A DNA stretch of 64,000 nucleotides from Phytophthora vignae f. sp. vignae (GCA_016169955.1 JABJUM010000038.1:620001-684000), one strand, 5' to 3'; shown: positions 19,842 through 29,827, numbered from the stretch's first letter. Translations and numbers: made by a program. Notes: generated by a model not told the origin, from the letters alone.

Positions 19842-20382
19842 GGACGCTGCAAGAGGACCAAGGGCGCTGCGTGTAGGTCGTTTACAATGTAGGTGGTTTG
19901 TGAGGAGCATGCATGCACGGACGAATGCATTCAATGCGACTAAAAGATGTCAGTTCATTGCTGCTTTAGCTATTCAAATTGACTGAGCTGAGGCTTACGG
20001 AGAATCCGACGTGGGAGTTGGCTTCGACGTGGGCGACGAGACTTTTGGCGCCAAGGCGCATCCGAAGAGCTGCTTCTACCGAAGGCGGCGATTGAGGCGG
20101 CACTTTGCGCGCGCGGATTTCCCGCGTTGAAGTTCGCCGAGGGCAGCGTCTTTTATAGATCGGAGGCGCGTAGCTGGTGCGTATGGCTTGGTCTAGACGC
20201 TCCGCTCGCCGCCACGGTCGACAGCTTCGCTCACTTTTCTTTTTGCCAGCTCCCAAGTACTCCAGTCCAAGCCCCCTCCCCTTTCCAAGCTCCATCCCCC
20301 GTGCGTCGACCCCTCTTGAGCTTCCTTCCTTCGCTCGCTAGCTAGCTGACCGACTGCCGTTGTGTGTTTTCTAAACCTATAG

Positions 20383-21551
20383 ATGGGCAAGAACTCCGGC
20401 AGCACCAACTACACCATGTTCGACATTGACCGACTCCTACACCTCGTCGAGCAAGTGCTCCCGCTTGGTCGAGACGAGTGGGAGCGCCTTGCTGTATCCT
20501 ATAACGCTGCTCGCGCCCGTGGAGCACCGGAGCGCGACTTCGAGAGTCTGAGGCGCAAGTTTAAGACGCTGTATAGTGCTCGCAAGCCGACGGGCATGCC
20601 GGAGATGCCACCACACATCCGACGCGCCAAGGAGGTCAAGCAGGCCATTGATGACAAGGCCAATGTCATCGAGATCGACGACGAGGCCGACCGCGACCAG
20701 GGCTTCGTGGAGCCCGACTTCTCGTTCGAGGCTGACCCCGACGACGACGACTCCTTCAAGAGCGGTGAAGGCGACAACGTGCAGCACGATGCCCAGAGTG
20801 GCACCGGACACGACGAGCCCATCGACACGGACGGCTCCGTTACGGGCGACTCCACGAGCTCCAGCACCCCGCTCAGTCGAGGCGGGTTCCAAGAGCTGCT
20901 GGCGGCACCACTTGCCAGCGATGAGCTCGGAGTCTGCGCTCGTACTCCGCGTCCGGCGCCGCTTCGAGCACCTCAAAATGCGCGGCAGTCTGGTTCTGGA
21001 GTGCAACGCAAGAGCCCTTCAGCCGCCGCTGCCAGCGACGGCGGTCTCTCGACGAGGACGCCAGTCGACCAAGGACGCTCCACGGACAACCCAAGAAGGA
21101 CCAGAAGTACAAGTCCTCCTCGAACCGCCTCGGAGGCACCGACCTCACCAGTTTCCGGGATGCGGTGGGCGCCAAGCGCGCCTTCGAGGAGGACACGGAG
21201 ACGCTGGAGGCCAGCTTCGCCAAGGCCAAACGAATCAGGGCCATGAAGGCCACCACCGCGCTCAAGAACAAGTTGAGCGGCCTTGAAGCCAACGCCAACA
21301 CCATGGGCGGCAGCATCATGGAGACGATCCTGCTGCTACGCGAGGAGAACGAGCGCAAGGCCGAGGCACGTCGTGCTGACGAGGAGAAGCGGCGCCGTGA
21401 AGAGAAGGCCGAAGCCAAGGCTGAAGCGGAGGAGCGTCGTCGCCGCGAGAAGTTGGAGATGGAGGACCGCGCCCGACGCGATCGCGAGGAGGCGCGCACA
21501 CGCACCCAGGAGCTGCTGATCTTGATCGGCGCCTTGAAGAAGAAGGACTGA
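20383..21551 (+). pseudogene. DUF6818 Myb-like protein gene with a frameshift
   Basis: The start MGKNSGSTNYTMFDIDRLLH, followed by LVEQVLPLGRDEWERLAVSY and RDFESLRRKFKTLYSARKPT, is the DUF6818 domain abundant in Phytophthora. Its helix pattern resembles Myb/SANT or trihelix DNA-binding folds. An acidic linker rich in Asp and Ser follows. The rest of the protein is in another frame: NRLGGTDLTSFRDAVGAKRA leads into a strongly charged coiled coil (EENERKAEARRADEEKRRRE) and the end LILIGALKKKD at 21551. The switch lies somewhere between 20925 and 21100. It may be a true mutation or a sequence error; with one base corrected the gene would run the full length. It faces the Harbinger transposase convergently. 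Confidence 0.75.
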
Positions 21552-21876
21552 GGCAAGAACGACGTCCAGCGGAAGCAGTTCATGGACAAGGTAGTGAGGT
21601 TCTTTCATTTTCGTCGACTTAGTGTAGCTCTAAAGCCTCACAAATGAACTACTCATGCTGTTGTACGTACTCAGATTGATGCACATGCAAGCCTTGCCGT
21701 CGCAGGACATCTAGCGAAGTTCGGGCTTGTAAGTCTTCTAACTTCGTAGTAGATCTACAGAAAGCAGCATCATTGTTGCGCGCACTTGCTCAAAACCAGC
21801 AAGAAGGATGAAAGTCAATGAATGCATCTGTCAAACAACTCAAGTACATGTATTGGGATGAATTACCAATTACAGA

Positions 21877-23185
21877 CTAGTCATCCAGGTGCGCAGGCAG
21901 CTCCATCTCGCCCGAGAACGTCGTGCGAATTTGAGAGATGCCCACCGTGCGTACACGGTAGTTCGCCAAGCGGAACAAATTCTTCAGTCTGAGCCCACGG
22001 AGTGCTGGCTCGTAAGGTAGGGGCAGATTGAGGCGGATGTAAACCTTTTGAACGCTTCCCATACCCCACTCTGCAGCCTGCCGCACAGAGGTGATAGCAT
22101 TGAGGATGGTCCGCGCCGAGCTCCGCAGCGACGGGTGCAGGCGCTCGAGGTCGCCGTCCTTGAGCGGCGTAAGGATGCGGCCGACCATGGCAGTGGAGCA
22201 TGGGAACGCCGAGTCCGAGACCACGTTCTTGCGCGTGTCGGGGCAGTACACGGGGTCCAGCAACTTGTTCCTGAAGCCCAGCGACGTGTCCGAGTCATTC
22301 CACGACCCCGGACAGTTGTGCTTGCACCACACGATGCATCCGTCCGCGGCGAAGCAGATCGTCCCGGTGACAAACACCGAGTGCAACCAGCCATTGTACA
22401 TGGCGTTCTGCAAGTCAGCGTTCGAGGGCTGCTGGACCTACGTAGCAGCAATACTTAGCTATAACTTTTCAAAAAACAATTCAGTTTCAAAATGAGTGTT
22501 GTGTGTACCTTAAAGTTTTTCCCATCGATGAAGCCGAAGGTGTGCTTCAGCAGAGGCTCACGAGCTTCAACGAGCTTCGCCAGCTCAGTCTGGCGGCTAG
22601 GTGACGGCCATGCGATGCGCGCGGGGGCATAGTTGTCCAGTGTCTTGGACAGTGCTTCTTCAGCCCGCCGCAGGGTTCGCGCCAATGTGCTCGGAGGAAC
22701 ACCGAACAGCATGCTCAAGCTGCTCAGCTCCATCGAGCCAACATAGAAGCAAAGGACCAGCCCCAAGACCTGGTGGTGGTATCGGAGCTTGAGCGGTCGG
22801 CCCCTGGAGCGAGCGCGCGGGATGTAGTAGTAGCTCGTGAACCGGCGCAGTAGCTGGTGAAAGGAAGACCTGTAGCATTCATAGCATTCATGTACTGTTA
22901 ATACACGCATCTGACGCAGCACACATGCAGTTCAACGTACTTTGTAAGGCTGGTGGCGTTTAGGAAATTGATGTCAGTCCCGTATCGGTACAGGACCATC
23001 CACGCAGAGTCGCAAGGCATGTCTAGGCATTGAGCCGTGAGGTAATGGCGGCTGCGCATCGCCACCTTCCATGCCTCCTCGACCAGGAGGCGGAAGACCT
23101 CACGGCGAGCGTCGTGCAGCACTTCACCTTGCTTCACGAAGGTGTCTGTGAGCAGCAGCAACACGTCCGAGTCTTCGGTGGCCAT
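21877..23185 (-). CDS. PIF/Harbinger DDE transposase (HARBI1-like nuclease)
   Basis: Three exons join in phase: 23185-22941, 22869-22509 and 22437-21877, with 71-nt introns (gtacgt...ctacag and gtacac...cgtag). They give 388 residues. The helical N-terminal part ends with GVPPSTLARTLRRAEEAL, an HTH-like segment. The DDE_Tnp_4 catalytic core shows the first Asp in FGFIDGKNFKVQQPS, the second in PGSWNDSDTS and the Glu in RQAAEWGMGSVQK. The downstream TGTICFAADGCIVWCK strand also fits. The protein looks complete. Harbinger nucleases need a partner Myb-like protein for DNA binding, and the DUF6818 gene next to it is the natural candidate. The ATG at 23185 (MATEDSDVLL) was chosen; an upstream in-frame ATG at 23287 exists. 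Confidence 0.85.
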
Positions 23186-23654
23186 CGTGGCGGGAGGAGC
23201 TTGTGCCCGACGTGCACAAAAGCCAGAATGAGGAAATCTAGAAGGATTCACGTGCTCGGCGTGTCCAAGGCAAAGTGACGGGTACACTCCTCACTGTACC
23301 AACGTCACACTGTAGCAGCAGGCTTCTTTAGGACACTATTAGTCGGACACAGGTAGCACTTTTAACACCTTTGTGGTAGAGATTTTTTGCGATAAAGCGA
23401 CATATATCTTTTTTAAGTCGGGCTTAATCGCTGCAGATAAGCCGCTCGACTATGCTATATATGGCTGGCGTCCAGTGGCAAAGGAAACGTGTATTTATGC
23501 AGTTAAGACCCTCGTTTACTGTGGGTGGTTAAACTTTAAACGATGGCTTCGTCAACAATGGTGGTTCCTGCTTCCTCTGTGGGGCGTCCAGCTTCAGTGT
23601 CGTTTTCGCTGACTCGCCGCCCTGCTCCGATTCGCCTGCAAACTCCTGTGGGTA

Positions 23655-25384
23655 CCGTAAATCACGGCGATCATGTAACATCGTAAAAAGTTCATTTTGG
23701 TTGTGTAAAAACTCGCGTAAAAAAGTTTCCCGCTACCAACCTGGGGGGATTTCCTACTAAGCGAGGGGCCATTCATTCTACCATCTCCCCGATGGCGGGG
23801 ACCAGGAAGTTTAGCACAAAGAACGCCGACAAACTGCGTGCGCTAGAGCGCATAGACTCCGGTGAATCGATCGAGGCCGTCGCGAAGTCCTACGGTGTCA
23901 CACGAGTGACAATATGGTGTTGGGGGCAGCAGCTACCGGCGCTGCAGGCCGCTAAATCGAAAGCTGTTTTTGTAGGCTCTAAGGTTCAGGTAGCGGCAGT
24001 CTCCACAGAGAACGAACAACGGTACGGCTACGAAGATTGTGCAATGACTGCTCTTAATAGGTTTCTAACGTTTGCTGCTCTTAGCTTACTCGGCTGGATT
24101 AGGCACATGCGAGGGGCTAAATACTTCTGCATCACTACAGAGTGTATCCGCTACGCTCTCGCATACTTTGACCCCCAATATGTCGAATCAAGAAGCCGCG
24201 ACGCGGTTAAGATGTACATATTTCGTTTCCTACGCCGCAACCGACTTACTTACCGACGGATCACGCACCGAGGCCGCGTTACACGGCCTGAAATGCAGGT
24301 AAAACATACTTTGGAGATGATCTACTGCTGTTTTACTAACTCATCATTAGATTGTTGCTGATCGTTTCTCGCAGTCAATGCTGCATCACGTTGAAAGCGC
24401 TGCGTTCTTTCCTATCGGGATGCCAGATAGATACGACTACGTCTTCAACATGGACCAGACCTCGGTGTGCGTGGATATGAATCCACACAGTACAATTGAG
24501 TTTGTCGGAGCTCGAACAGTGGATGTTATTCAGTGTGAGTCTATTAATGTGATTAATGAGATTAATTTTGTTCTGTAGTTTAACTCTCTGTTACGTTTTG
24601 TTTTCAGCGACGATGCCTGACTCCTTCCGAGCCTCGGTGTTCCTGTGTGCCTCTGCGACAGGTCGTAAGCTGCGACCGATGATCGTGTTCGCAGGGACTC
24701 CAGGTGCGATAGTCCAGGAGGAGTTAAAGGAGGACAAGCACTACGACTGGGACAGAGGCTACTATACGGTCCAGGCCAAGGCGTATTGCGACAAGAAGGT
24801 CATGAAAGAATGGATTGACAAAGTGTGGGCCCCCGACATTCGAGGACCAAGCGTCTTGGCGCTTGATAGCCTCAAGACACACAAGATGGAGTCTATCCGG
24901 ACTCGGCTCGTGGACCACGCACACACCAGCGTGGTCTACGTGCCTCCCGGGGTGACGGGACTAGCCCAGCCCATGGACATCGCCGTTATGAAGCCCTTCA
25001 AGGATAGACTTAGAGATCTCTACACTAAGTTTGTTATTAAAAACGGTACCTTTACGGATGCAGCCCAGAAGCGGCGGCATATTGCCGCTTCAGTGCTGCA
25101 GGCGTGGGACGAGGTCGACACAGAGTCGATCTGTAACGGCTTTCTAAAAGCCGGTCTCATTGCGACGGGCCCGCGCGATGAGAGAGGGTTCTTCGCGACA
25201 CCAACACCTGCTAGTGAAGGAGTAGTTGAGAAAACATAAGAACAATCAATGCAGTCGGAGGTTGGTTGTAAGAAGGGGTGTCACTTTATGATTTTTGTTG
25301 TCGTAGCAAAAAAAGACAGGCGGGCATACTTTTTACCATGCAACGCTATATTACCGTATGTTACATGATCGCCGTGATTTACGG
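23655..25384 (+). mobile_element. pogo/Tigger-like DNA transposon, apparently complete
   Basis: The ends are CCGTAAATCACGGCGATCAT and its inverted copy, with TA duplicated on both sides (23653-23654 and 25385-25386). The inverted repeats match for about 29 bp. One gene fills the 1730-bp interior. TA target and a DDE_1-type transposase with an N-terminal HTH place it in the pogo group of Tc1/mariner. Confidence 0.88.
23792..25239 (+). CDS. pogo-family transposase, three exons
   Basis: Exons 23792-24298, 24375-24534 and 24608-25239 join in phase across introns of 76 and 73 nt (gtaaaa...ctcgcag and gtgagt...tttcag), giving about 432 residues. The N-terminus has a psq-like HTH (KLRALERIDSGESIEAVAKS, YGVTRVTIWCWG). 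The DDE core shows the first Asp in FNMDQTSV, the second in LALDSLKTHK and the third in GLAQPMDIAVMKPFK. FRASVFLCASATGRKLRPM and the C-terminal AWDEVDTESICNGFLKAGLI are family hallmarks. All three acidic residues are present and no stop interrupts the joined frame, so it may be active. The bases encoding SLLGWIRHMRG in exon 1 look less conserved and could conceal another splice. Confidence 0.85.
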
Positions 25385-25507
25385 TACTTTCGGATACATA
25401 ACTGGTAAAACCGCTTGCTCATTTACCGACACCACCCCAAATCTAAGAAAGAAAGAAACGTATGTCCTCGACGCTGTTAGGCCTCTACATCTGTGTCGAA
25501 TAATCAC

Positions 25508-25582
25508 CACGCGCGGGGACTCGAACCCAGGTCATGGGAATGGGTGGGCAAGAACCAAACCACTTCATTAAGACGAGCCCAG
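25508..25582 (-). repeat. tRNA-derived SINE head or tRNA relic
   Basis: The minus strand carries a perfect RNA polymerase III B box, GGTTCGAGTCC (25517-25527). An A-box-like TTAATGAAGTGG lies upstream at 25560-25571. Spacing is tRNA-like, but the would-be acceptor arms do not pair, so it is not a functional tRNA. A tRNA-derived SINE running leftwards to near the pogo element is the best reading. Confidence 0.5.
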
Positions 25583-25586
25583 TTTG

Positions 25587-25712
25587 AACAGACTAATTAT
25601 GAATATTTCTGCCCAGACTAATTATGAACATGCTGACGTCTGCGTCACATGAATTAGTCTGGGCCAGACTAATTCTGAAGCCAGACTAATTTTGAGCCCA
25701 GACTAATTACTG
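25587..25712. repeat. Cluster of agactaatt repeats in both orientations
   Basis: The motif (gcc)cagactaatt(a/c)tga occurs about five times in direct orientation and once inverted (aattagtctggg). This gives a partly self-complementary 125-bp block. Probably a short MITE or its remnant. Confidence 0.6.
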
Positions 25713-26440
25713 TAGGCACTGTAGCGCTCAGCCGAGCATGTGGCAAGGCAACGTACGCTATTGCAAAATTGAATATTGTGTTGAGAACTGAGCTAGGTTT
25801 TACGGCTTGTGATACTAATCTGTGTCACATCTAATACGCATCTGGGGATATCTGTGTAAGTAACATGCCATATGATAAAAAAATTCATCGATTTGATTGG
25901 GTAAATTACAAGTCACCCTTAGAAGTAAGCGACGCCTGATACGGTTCTCGCGGCACTGTCCTGGATCATTCAGATCGATTTATGTAAATAATAGGCAAGT
26001 TTGTAGCGATGCAAATCCCATACAAAACGTGGTCATTTGGGGAAGGGAAGCATGTCCATTGGCGCCCTGCCCATTAATTTTCGCAGAGGGTGCCTGTAGC
26101 TGGTACGTATAATATTAAATAGCACTATTGTACGTGTACATGCATGAAACTTTGCTCCATCGCTCCCGTGTGAGCAAGAGTCGGCATGGTTTCGGGGCCC
26201 GAAATTCGGGCACGCACAATACAATACTGTATCCAGGGTACACAGTGTGCACTGCTGCCAGGCTGGCAGCCAGCAGTCTGCTGCATTGCGAAAGTTGAAC
26301 GAGATTCCCAGCCGCCGGCCGGCCGGACTCCGGCCCGGAGCACTGCAACGCGCATAGACGACACCTGCCTTTCCCCGACCAGAGTGCCTCTCCGGATTGA
26401 AAACGAGAGCTGCTGCTGCCGTGGCGTCGAGTGATGGCTT
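25713..26440. other. Intergenic DNA upstream of a Kazal gene
   Basis: No credible gene is seen. It includes a palindromic GCTGCCAGGCTGGCAGC near 26255 and GC-rich CCGGCCGGCCGG near 26318. Confidence 0.4.
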
Positions 26441-26441
26441 C

Positions 26442-26458
26442 GGCACTCTCGAATTCGC
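26442..26458 (+). promoter_or_regulatory. Initiator-like core promoter of the three-domain Kazal gene
   Basis: GGCACTCTCGAATTCGC lies about 45 nt before the ATG at 26505. It is a degenerate form of the block TCATTCTCCAATTTGC found at the sister genes. Confidence 0.5.
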
Positions 26459-26504
26459 TAGGATCAAAGAGCGTGCTTTGCCGTCACATCAAGCGGCATT
26501 CAAC

Positions 26505-27389
26505 ATGAAGCTGGCAGTCGGCGTCGTCCTCGCGGCTATCGCCTTTTGCTCCGTTCGCGCGGGCAAACCTTCTACGAGCATTCGCCCTGAATCGGCATCG
26601 AAGTCGACATCAGCGTCCGATTCGGACGATTCGTGGGACTTCAGCTGGGATGCCTCGGGCTCAGAGGACGGCTCCGACGCCAGCTGCGACCAAATTTGCC
26701 CGACCGACTTTGACCCCGTGTGCGGGTCTGACGGCGTCACATACACGAACGACTGCGCCTTCGGCATCGCTCAATGCAGAACGCCGGAGCTGAATATGAC
26801 GGCCACTGGCGAATGTGCAGGCGGGTCCTTTGTGTCGTCCGTTAAAGGGTCGAAAGAAGGCAGCGACGCCACTGCATGCCCCGATGCGTGTGTCGACGTG
26901 TACGACCCCGTGAGCGACGAGAGTGGCAAGACGTACAGCAACGAGTGCTACATGCGGATGGCCAAGTGCAAGGACACGGGAGACGACTCCGACAAGTCTT
27001 CCAAGGCGTCGAAGAGCACCGACTCCGCAGAGAAGACCACGAAGACTACAAAGAGCTCTAAAACGTCCAAGTCCGCCAAAACTTCTTCCACCAGTGACAG
27101 CAGTAGTGGCAGTCTGTTCGAGGACGGATCGAACGGTGTTATCGGAAGCGCTAGCTCCGCATCGAGCGCTAACTGCGCGGGAAGTTGTCCTGATATTTAC
27201 TCGCCTGTATGCGGCTCTGACGGCGTCACCTACTCTAGCCCTTGTAAGCTAGAGCTCGCTAGCTGTAAGAACCCCAAGCTCAAGCTCGTCGAGGCTAGCG
27301 AGGACGTTTGTGCTGGCTCGGATGCGTCCACCTCGAAGCAGCAGACTGTGTCGGAGAAGGCGTCAAAGTCCACGAAGACGGCGGCTTAG
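26505..27389 (+). CDS. Secreted three-domain Kazal-type serine protease inhibitor
   Basis: The ATG at 26505 opens a signal peptide (MKLAVGVVLAAIAFCSVRAG); the frame is open further upstream, but no secretion signal starts there. The mature protein of the 294-residue product has an acidic, Trp-containing segment (SWDFSWDASGSED) and three Kazal units. Unit one has six cysteines (CDQIC, PVCGSDGVTYTNDC, IAQC, TGEC). Unit two has four (CPDAC, DVYDPVSDESG, NEC, AKC). Unit three has six (CAGSC, PVCGSDGVTYSSPC, LASC, EDVC). By the Kazal rule the P1 residues are Thr, Asp and Asp. The linker carries SSKTSKSAK-type repeats and GSLFEDGSNGVIG. EPI inhibitors of Phytophthora with Asp at P1 block plant subtilisin-like proteases in the apoplast; a similar role is likely. 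No introns. Confidence 0.88.
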   Translation: MKLAVGVVLAAIAFCSVRAGKPSTSIRPESASKSTSASDSDDSWDFSWDASGSEDGSDASCDQICPTDFDPVCGSDGVTYTNDCAFGIAQCRTPELNMTATGECAGGSFVSSVKGSKEGSDATACPDACVDVYDPVSDESGKTYSNECYMRMAKCKDTGDDSDKSSKASKSTDSAEKTTKTTKSSKTSKSAKTSSTSDSSSGSLFEDGSNGVIGSASSASSANCAGSCPDIYSPVCGSDGVTYSSPCKLELASCKNPKLKLVEASEDVCAGSDASTSKQQTVSEKASKSTKTAA

Positions 27390-27675
27390 ATGGCTAGATC
27401 ATGCTGGCTGGGCGCGTCGTACAGAATAAATGTCAACTGCGAATTCAAGTACATCAATTTAAGACTGTTCTCGAAAAACTGCACCTCGAAATCAACCTCT
27501 GTTGTTCCAGCAAGGTGCTGAAGCCCAGGTGAGTTTACTCGCAGCCGCAGTCGATGGGCTCGGTTGTGGTTCGAGCCCAGCCGCTGGTATCTTCCTTCAC
27601 ATACCGGTAGCACCATGTGGGCATATGCTTGGGGGCCATCCTACCCACGAGCACGAAGTGGCACCTTTTCTAGAG

Positions 27676-27692
27676 TCAGTCTTCAATTTGCT
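27676..27692 (+). promoter_or_regulatory. Oomycete Inr+FPR block upstream of a Kazal pseudogene
   Basis: TCAGTCTTCAATTTGCT lies 34 nt before the ATG at 27726 and matches the promoter block of the other Kazal genes. Confidence 0.65.
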
Positions 27693-27725
27693 CCGGGTCA
27701 TTCCGATTGTTTGAGCCGAGTGCAG

Positions 27726-28250
27726 ATGAAGCATACTATTTGTGCCGTGCTCGCGGCTGCTGCACATGCAAGTGCTTAGGCTGTAGATGCCGACATCGCA
27801 AATTCCACCACCTTTGGTTGTTCAACTGCCTGCACCAGGATATCAACGGTCTGTGGCTCGGACGGCGTCACTCCAAATGACTGCGCTTTCAAGGTAGTGC
27901 GAAAGTGGCCGTACGATCATGCTGGTCTCCGATGGACAGTGCCCAATGCCCTCGTCGTCCGCAGTGGGCTCAAATGCAAGCAGCAACAATGGCGATACGG
28001 GCTGTCTGGGCGCGTGCCTCGACATCTGTACGATCCTTCGACCGATGGCGTCCAGTACATGTACTCGAACGAGTGCTACATGCGGATGGCCAAGTGCAGC
28101 GCAGAGAAGGATCGAGGGACTTCGGCCTCCTCCACGGGAAACGGCCGCTCAGTTGCGATAATCGAGTCTGTCCCATGGACTACTCGCCGGTGTGCGGCTT
28201 GCTGGCTAAGTCCTGCCAGCTGCAAGGATCCCAGCATCACCAGATATTAA
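27726..28250 (+). pseudogene. Kazal inhibitor pseudogene, multiple lesions
   Basis: A signal peptide (MKHTICAVLAAAAHASA) is followed immediately by TAG, then an eroded Kazal unit: ACTRISTVCGSDGVTPNDC. Later pieces in different frames include GCLGACLDI, TDGVQYMYSNECYMRMAKC and VCPMDYSPVCG. At least three frames are needed to follow the family pattern, so this gene is dead. The order of pieces (six-Cys unit, four-Cys unit, six-Cys unit) copies the intact three-domain gene just upstream, which suggests tandem duplication followed by decay. Confidence 0.8.
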
Positions 28251-28618
28251 ATAAAGTGGCACCGGCTCCCCAAGCAGCGTACATGTATCTAAGACACGCT
28301 AGCAGCTGCTGCTTGTCTCCTGGACCAGGGCCTTAGGCCCTGGTCCAGGTGGCAGAATGCATTCTCGTTCTTGGTAAGGGTTAGGTGTTCGTGGCTGAAC
28401 GCGTTTGAGCTAACGCGCTCAGAATAAATTCCGGAGCTGGTCCAAATGCGAACCTGCGCATTTATGTGTGCGGTCCACTTTGAAAGAAGGCCTGCAGCGC
28501 AAACATGAGCTCCAGCGGAGGACGCGGCGGGGGCTCCCTCTGTCTCTCTCGCTGGCGCCTCTTTCGACAGCTCTGCTGCCGAGCCAACGTTGTCTGCTGT
28601 GCAAGCTGCAGCCTCAAG
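28251..28618. other. Intergenic DNA
   Basis: No gene is evident. The sequence CCTGGACCAGGGCCTTAGGCC near 28318 recurs near 29236, which points to a dispersed repeat. Confidence 0.4.
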
Positions 28619-28870
28619 TTTGAGCGCATCTACTCATCGTGCTCGTCTCGCTCGCGTAGCGAAACGTAAAGGGAAGGGAAAGTAAGACTAAGGTGCCACG
28701 AATGAAGTTGACAAACGATATGCCCATGATAGAAGCCACACTGCTCATGCTGCTTCCTTGCGCCAGGTAGACCATCGTTAGGGCTAGACGCCGGATAATT
28801 GGGTTCTTGGTTTTCCGTCGCGGCTTCGCAGTCCACGCATCGTTTACCGCCTTGTGGATACGCAGGAAGG
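28619..28870 (-). pseudogene. Possible transposase HTH fragment
   Basis: A minus-strand frame without an ATG reads KPRRKTKNPIIRRLALTMVY, then LAQGSSMSSVASIMGISFVN. This resembles the helical region before the catalytic core in Harbinger-like transposases, where a basic stretch is followed by a long helix and a GV/GI-x-x-x HTH. There is no catalytic domain. The call is tentative. Confidence 0.3.
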
Positions 28871-29065
28871 AGGCTCTAGAGCAGCGAAGATGCGTCTCGA
28901 ACCAGCGTGTTCTTGGGGCACGAAGAGCTTTCTCGAAGTCTGAGACGAGAAGGTGGAAGTGCTGACCCTAGCAGAGCCAAGAAAGCGCCCATCCGCCGTC
29001 GCTGCTGCAATAGCGCCGACGCAAGCGCAGAGGACCGCGACGACGACAGCTTGGTGGCTCTCCAT
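28844..29065 (-). CDS. Small putative secreted protein
   Basis: Seventy-three residues begin MESHQAVVVAVLCACVGAIA, a plausible signal peptide with cleavage after AAATA. The remaining 48 residues have no recognised domain and no canonical RxLR-EER or LxLFLAK motif. The gene may be a chance frame or a truncated effector-like gene overlapping the transposase fragment downstream. Nothing else supports expression. Confidence 0.25.
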   Translation of the reverse strand: MESHQAVVVAVLCACVGAIAAATADGRFLGSARVSTSTFSSQTSRKLFVPQEHAGSRRIFAALEPPSCVSTRR

Positions 29066-29079
29066 CAGAGGGGGGAGGA

Positions 29080-29700
29080 CGGCCAGAACAAAATTCTGAC
29101 TTCAGAACACCTGCGTCTGGTGTTCTGAAAACAGAGATTCTTGGAATGCAGAATCAGAAAATGGTACATTGTACCATTATCTGCTGCCCAATCAGACGCA
29201 CGCAAAGTTCGGCTCCAGAATGCATTCCGGTACCTGGACCAGGGCCTTAGGCCAGCCGGTGTCCTGCCCGGTAGTTATAATTATGAAGTTAAACTCTTCA
29301 AATGTTGTTGCCGTCGCCTGGCTATTAGTGTATCACTACAATTGAAGCGTCTGAAGAAGAAGAAGAGAAAAATGAAGAAGACAAAAGTAGTATCTGAAAA
29401 GGTACACTTGCTGAAAGAGAGGGCAAAGGAGAAGGAAAACGAAATGAATTCATGTACTGTATGAACAGTAATGCTACAACATGTACAGTACTGTAATGTT
29501 GTACATGTATATCCAGATACGTGTACCGGTATCCCCACGAACAGCTCCCGAAGTTCTATCTGGTGGCGGCAGATGCTTTGTCCGCACAGATAGCCGCTGG
29601 TTGAGCGTCGCGACAAAATCAGTGTGACAAAGATCAATGGGAGAGGTTGCTGCCCCAACAGCAAATGGCGGATTTGCGAATGTATTCGGGCTTGATTAAT
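29080..29700. other. Intergenic DNA with low-complexity sequence
   Basis: A purine-rich tract at 29350-29450 gives a chance Lys/Glu-rich frame. Inverted GTACATGTA/TACATGTAC words follow at 29476-29510. A second copy of a CCTGGACCAGGGCCTTAGGCC-like repeat lies near 29236. Confidence 0.4.
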
Positions 29701-29763
29701 CACAACTTTGCGAGGCAGGCTTCGGCGTGGGCGGCTTTTGTCGCTCGAATGCTCACTGGAGAT

Positions 29764-29781
29764 TCATTCTCCAATTTGCAG
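29764..29781 (+). promoter_or_regulatory. Oomycete Inr+FPR core promoter
   Basis: TCATTCTCCAATTTGCAG is an essentially perfect oomycete initiator plus flanking promoter region, about 47 nt upstream of the ATG at 29828. Confidence 0.85.
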
Positions 29782-29827
29782 CCAACCCCGCCCTTCCAAG
29801 CTCCACCTCAATCAAGCCACAAGCACA

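Larger units (their letters stand above)
18283..23474. mobile_element. Candidate composite PIF/Harbinger element carrying a SET-domain gene
   Basis: Bases 18283-18357 and 23415-23474 form an imperfect inverted repeat. The best-matching core is the 24-bp block GTCGAGCGGCTTATCTGCAG + YGAT, flanked by GGACGCCNGCCA and TTAGCCCGACNTAAA-like sequence. Between them lie a SET methyltransferase gene (plus), a DUF6818 Myb-like gene (plus) and a Harbinger transposase gene (minus). Harbinger elements normally encode a DDE nuclease and a separate Myb/SANT-like DNA-binding protein, so the last two genes fit one element. The third is unexpected. No target duplication was found, so the borders are tentative. 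Confidence 0.45.

Noticed and set aside
18543..19934. 463-residue minus-strand frame opposite the SET gene
   Set aside because: Arg/Ala/Val-rich composition of a GC-rich antisense frame; the plus strand holds the SET motifs.
20437..21589. Long minus-strand frames opposite DUF6818
   Set aside because: No domain, and they are shadows of a coding strand with clear family similarity.
25508..25582. Functional tRNA gene on the minus strand
   Set aside because: The B box is good, but the acceptor and anticodon stems do not pair.
28844..29065. RxLR or Crinkler effector
   Set aside because: A signal peptide is plausible, but no RxLR-EER or LFLAK motif is present. Kept only as a small secreted candidate.
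29141..29464. Lys/Glu-rich small protein frame
   Set aside because: A purine-rich low-complexity tract gives this by chance.
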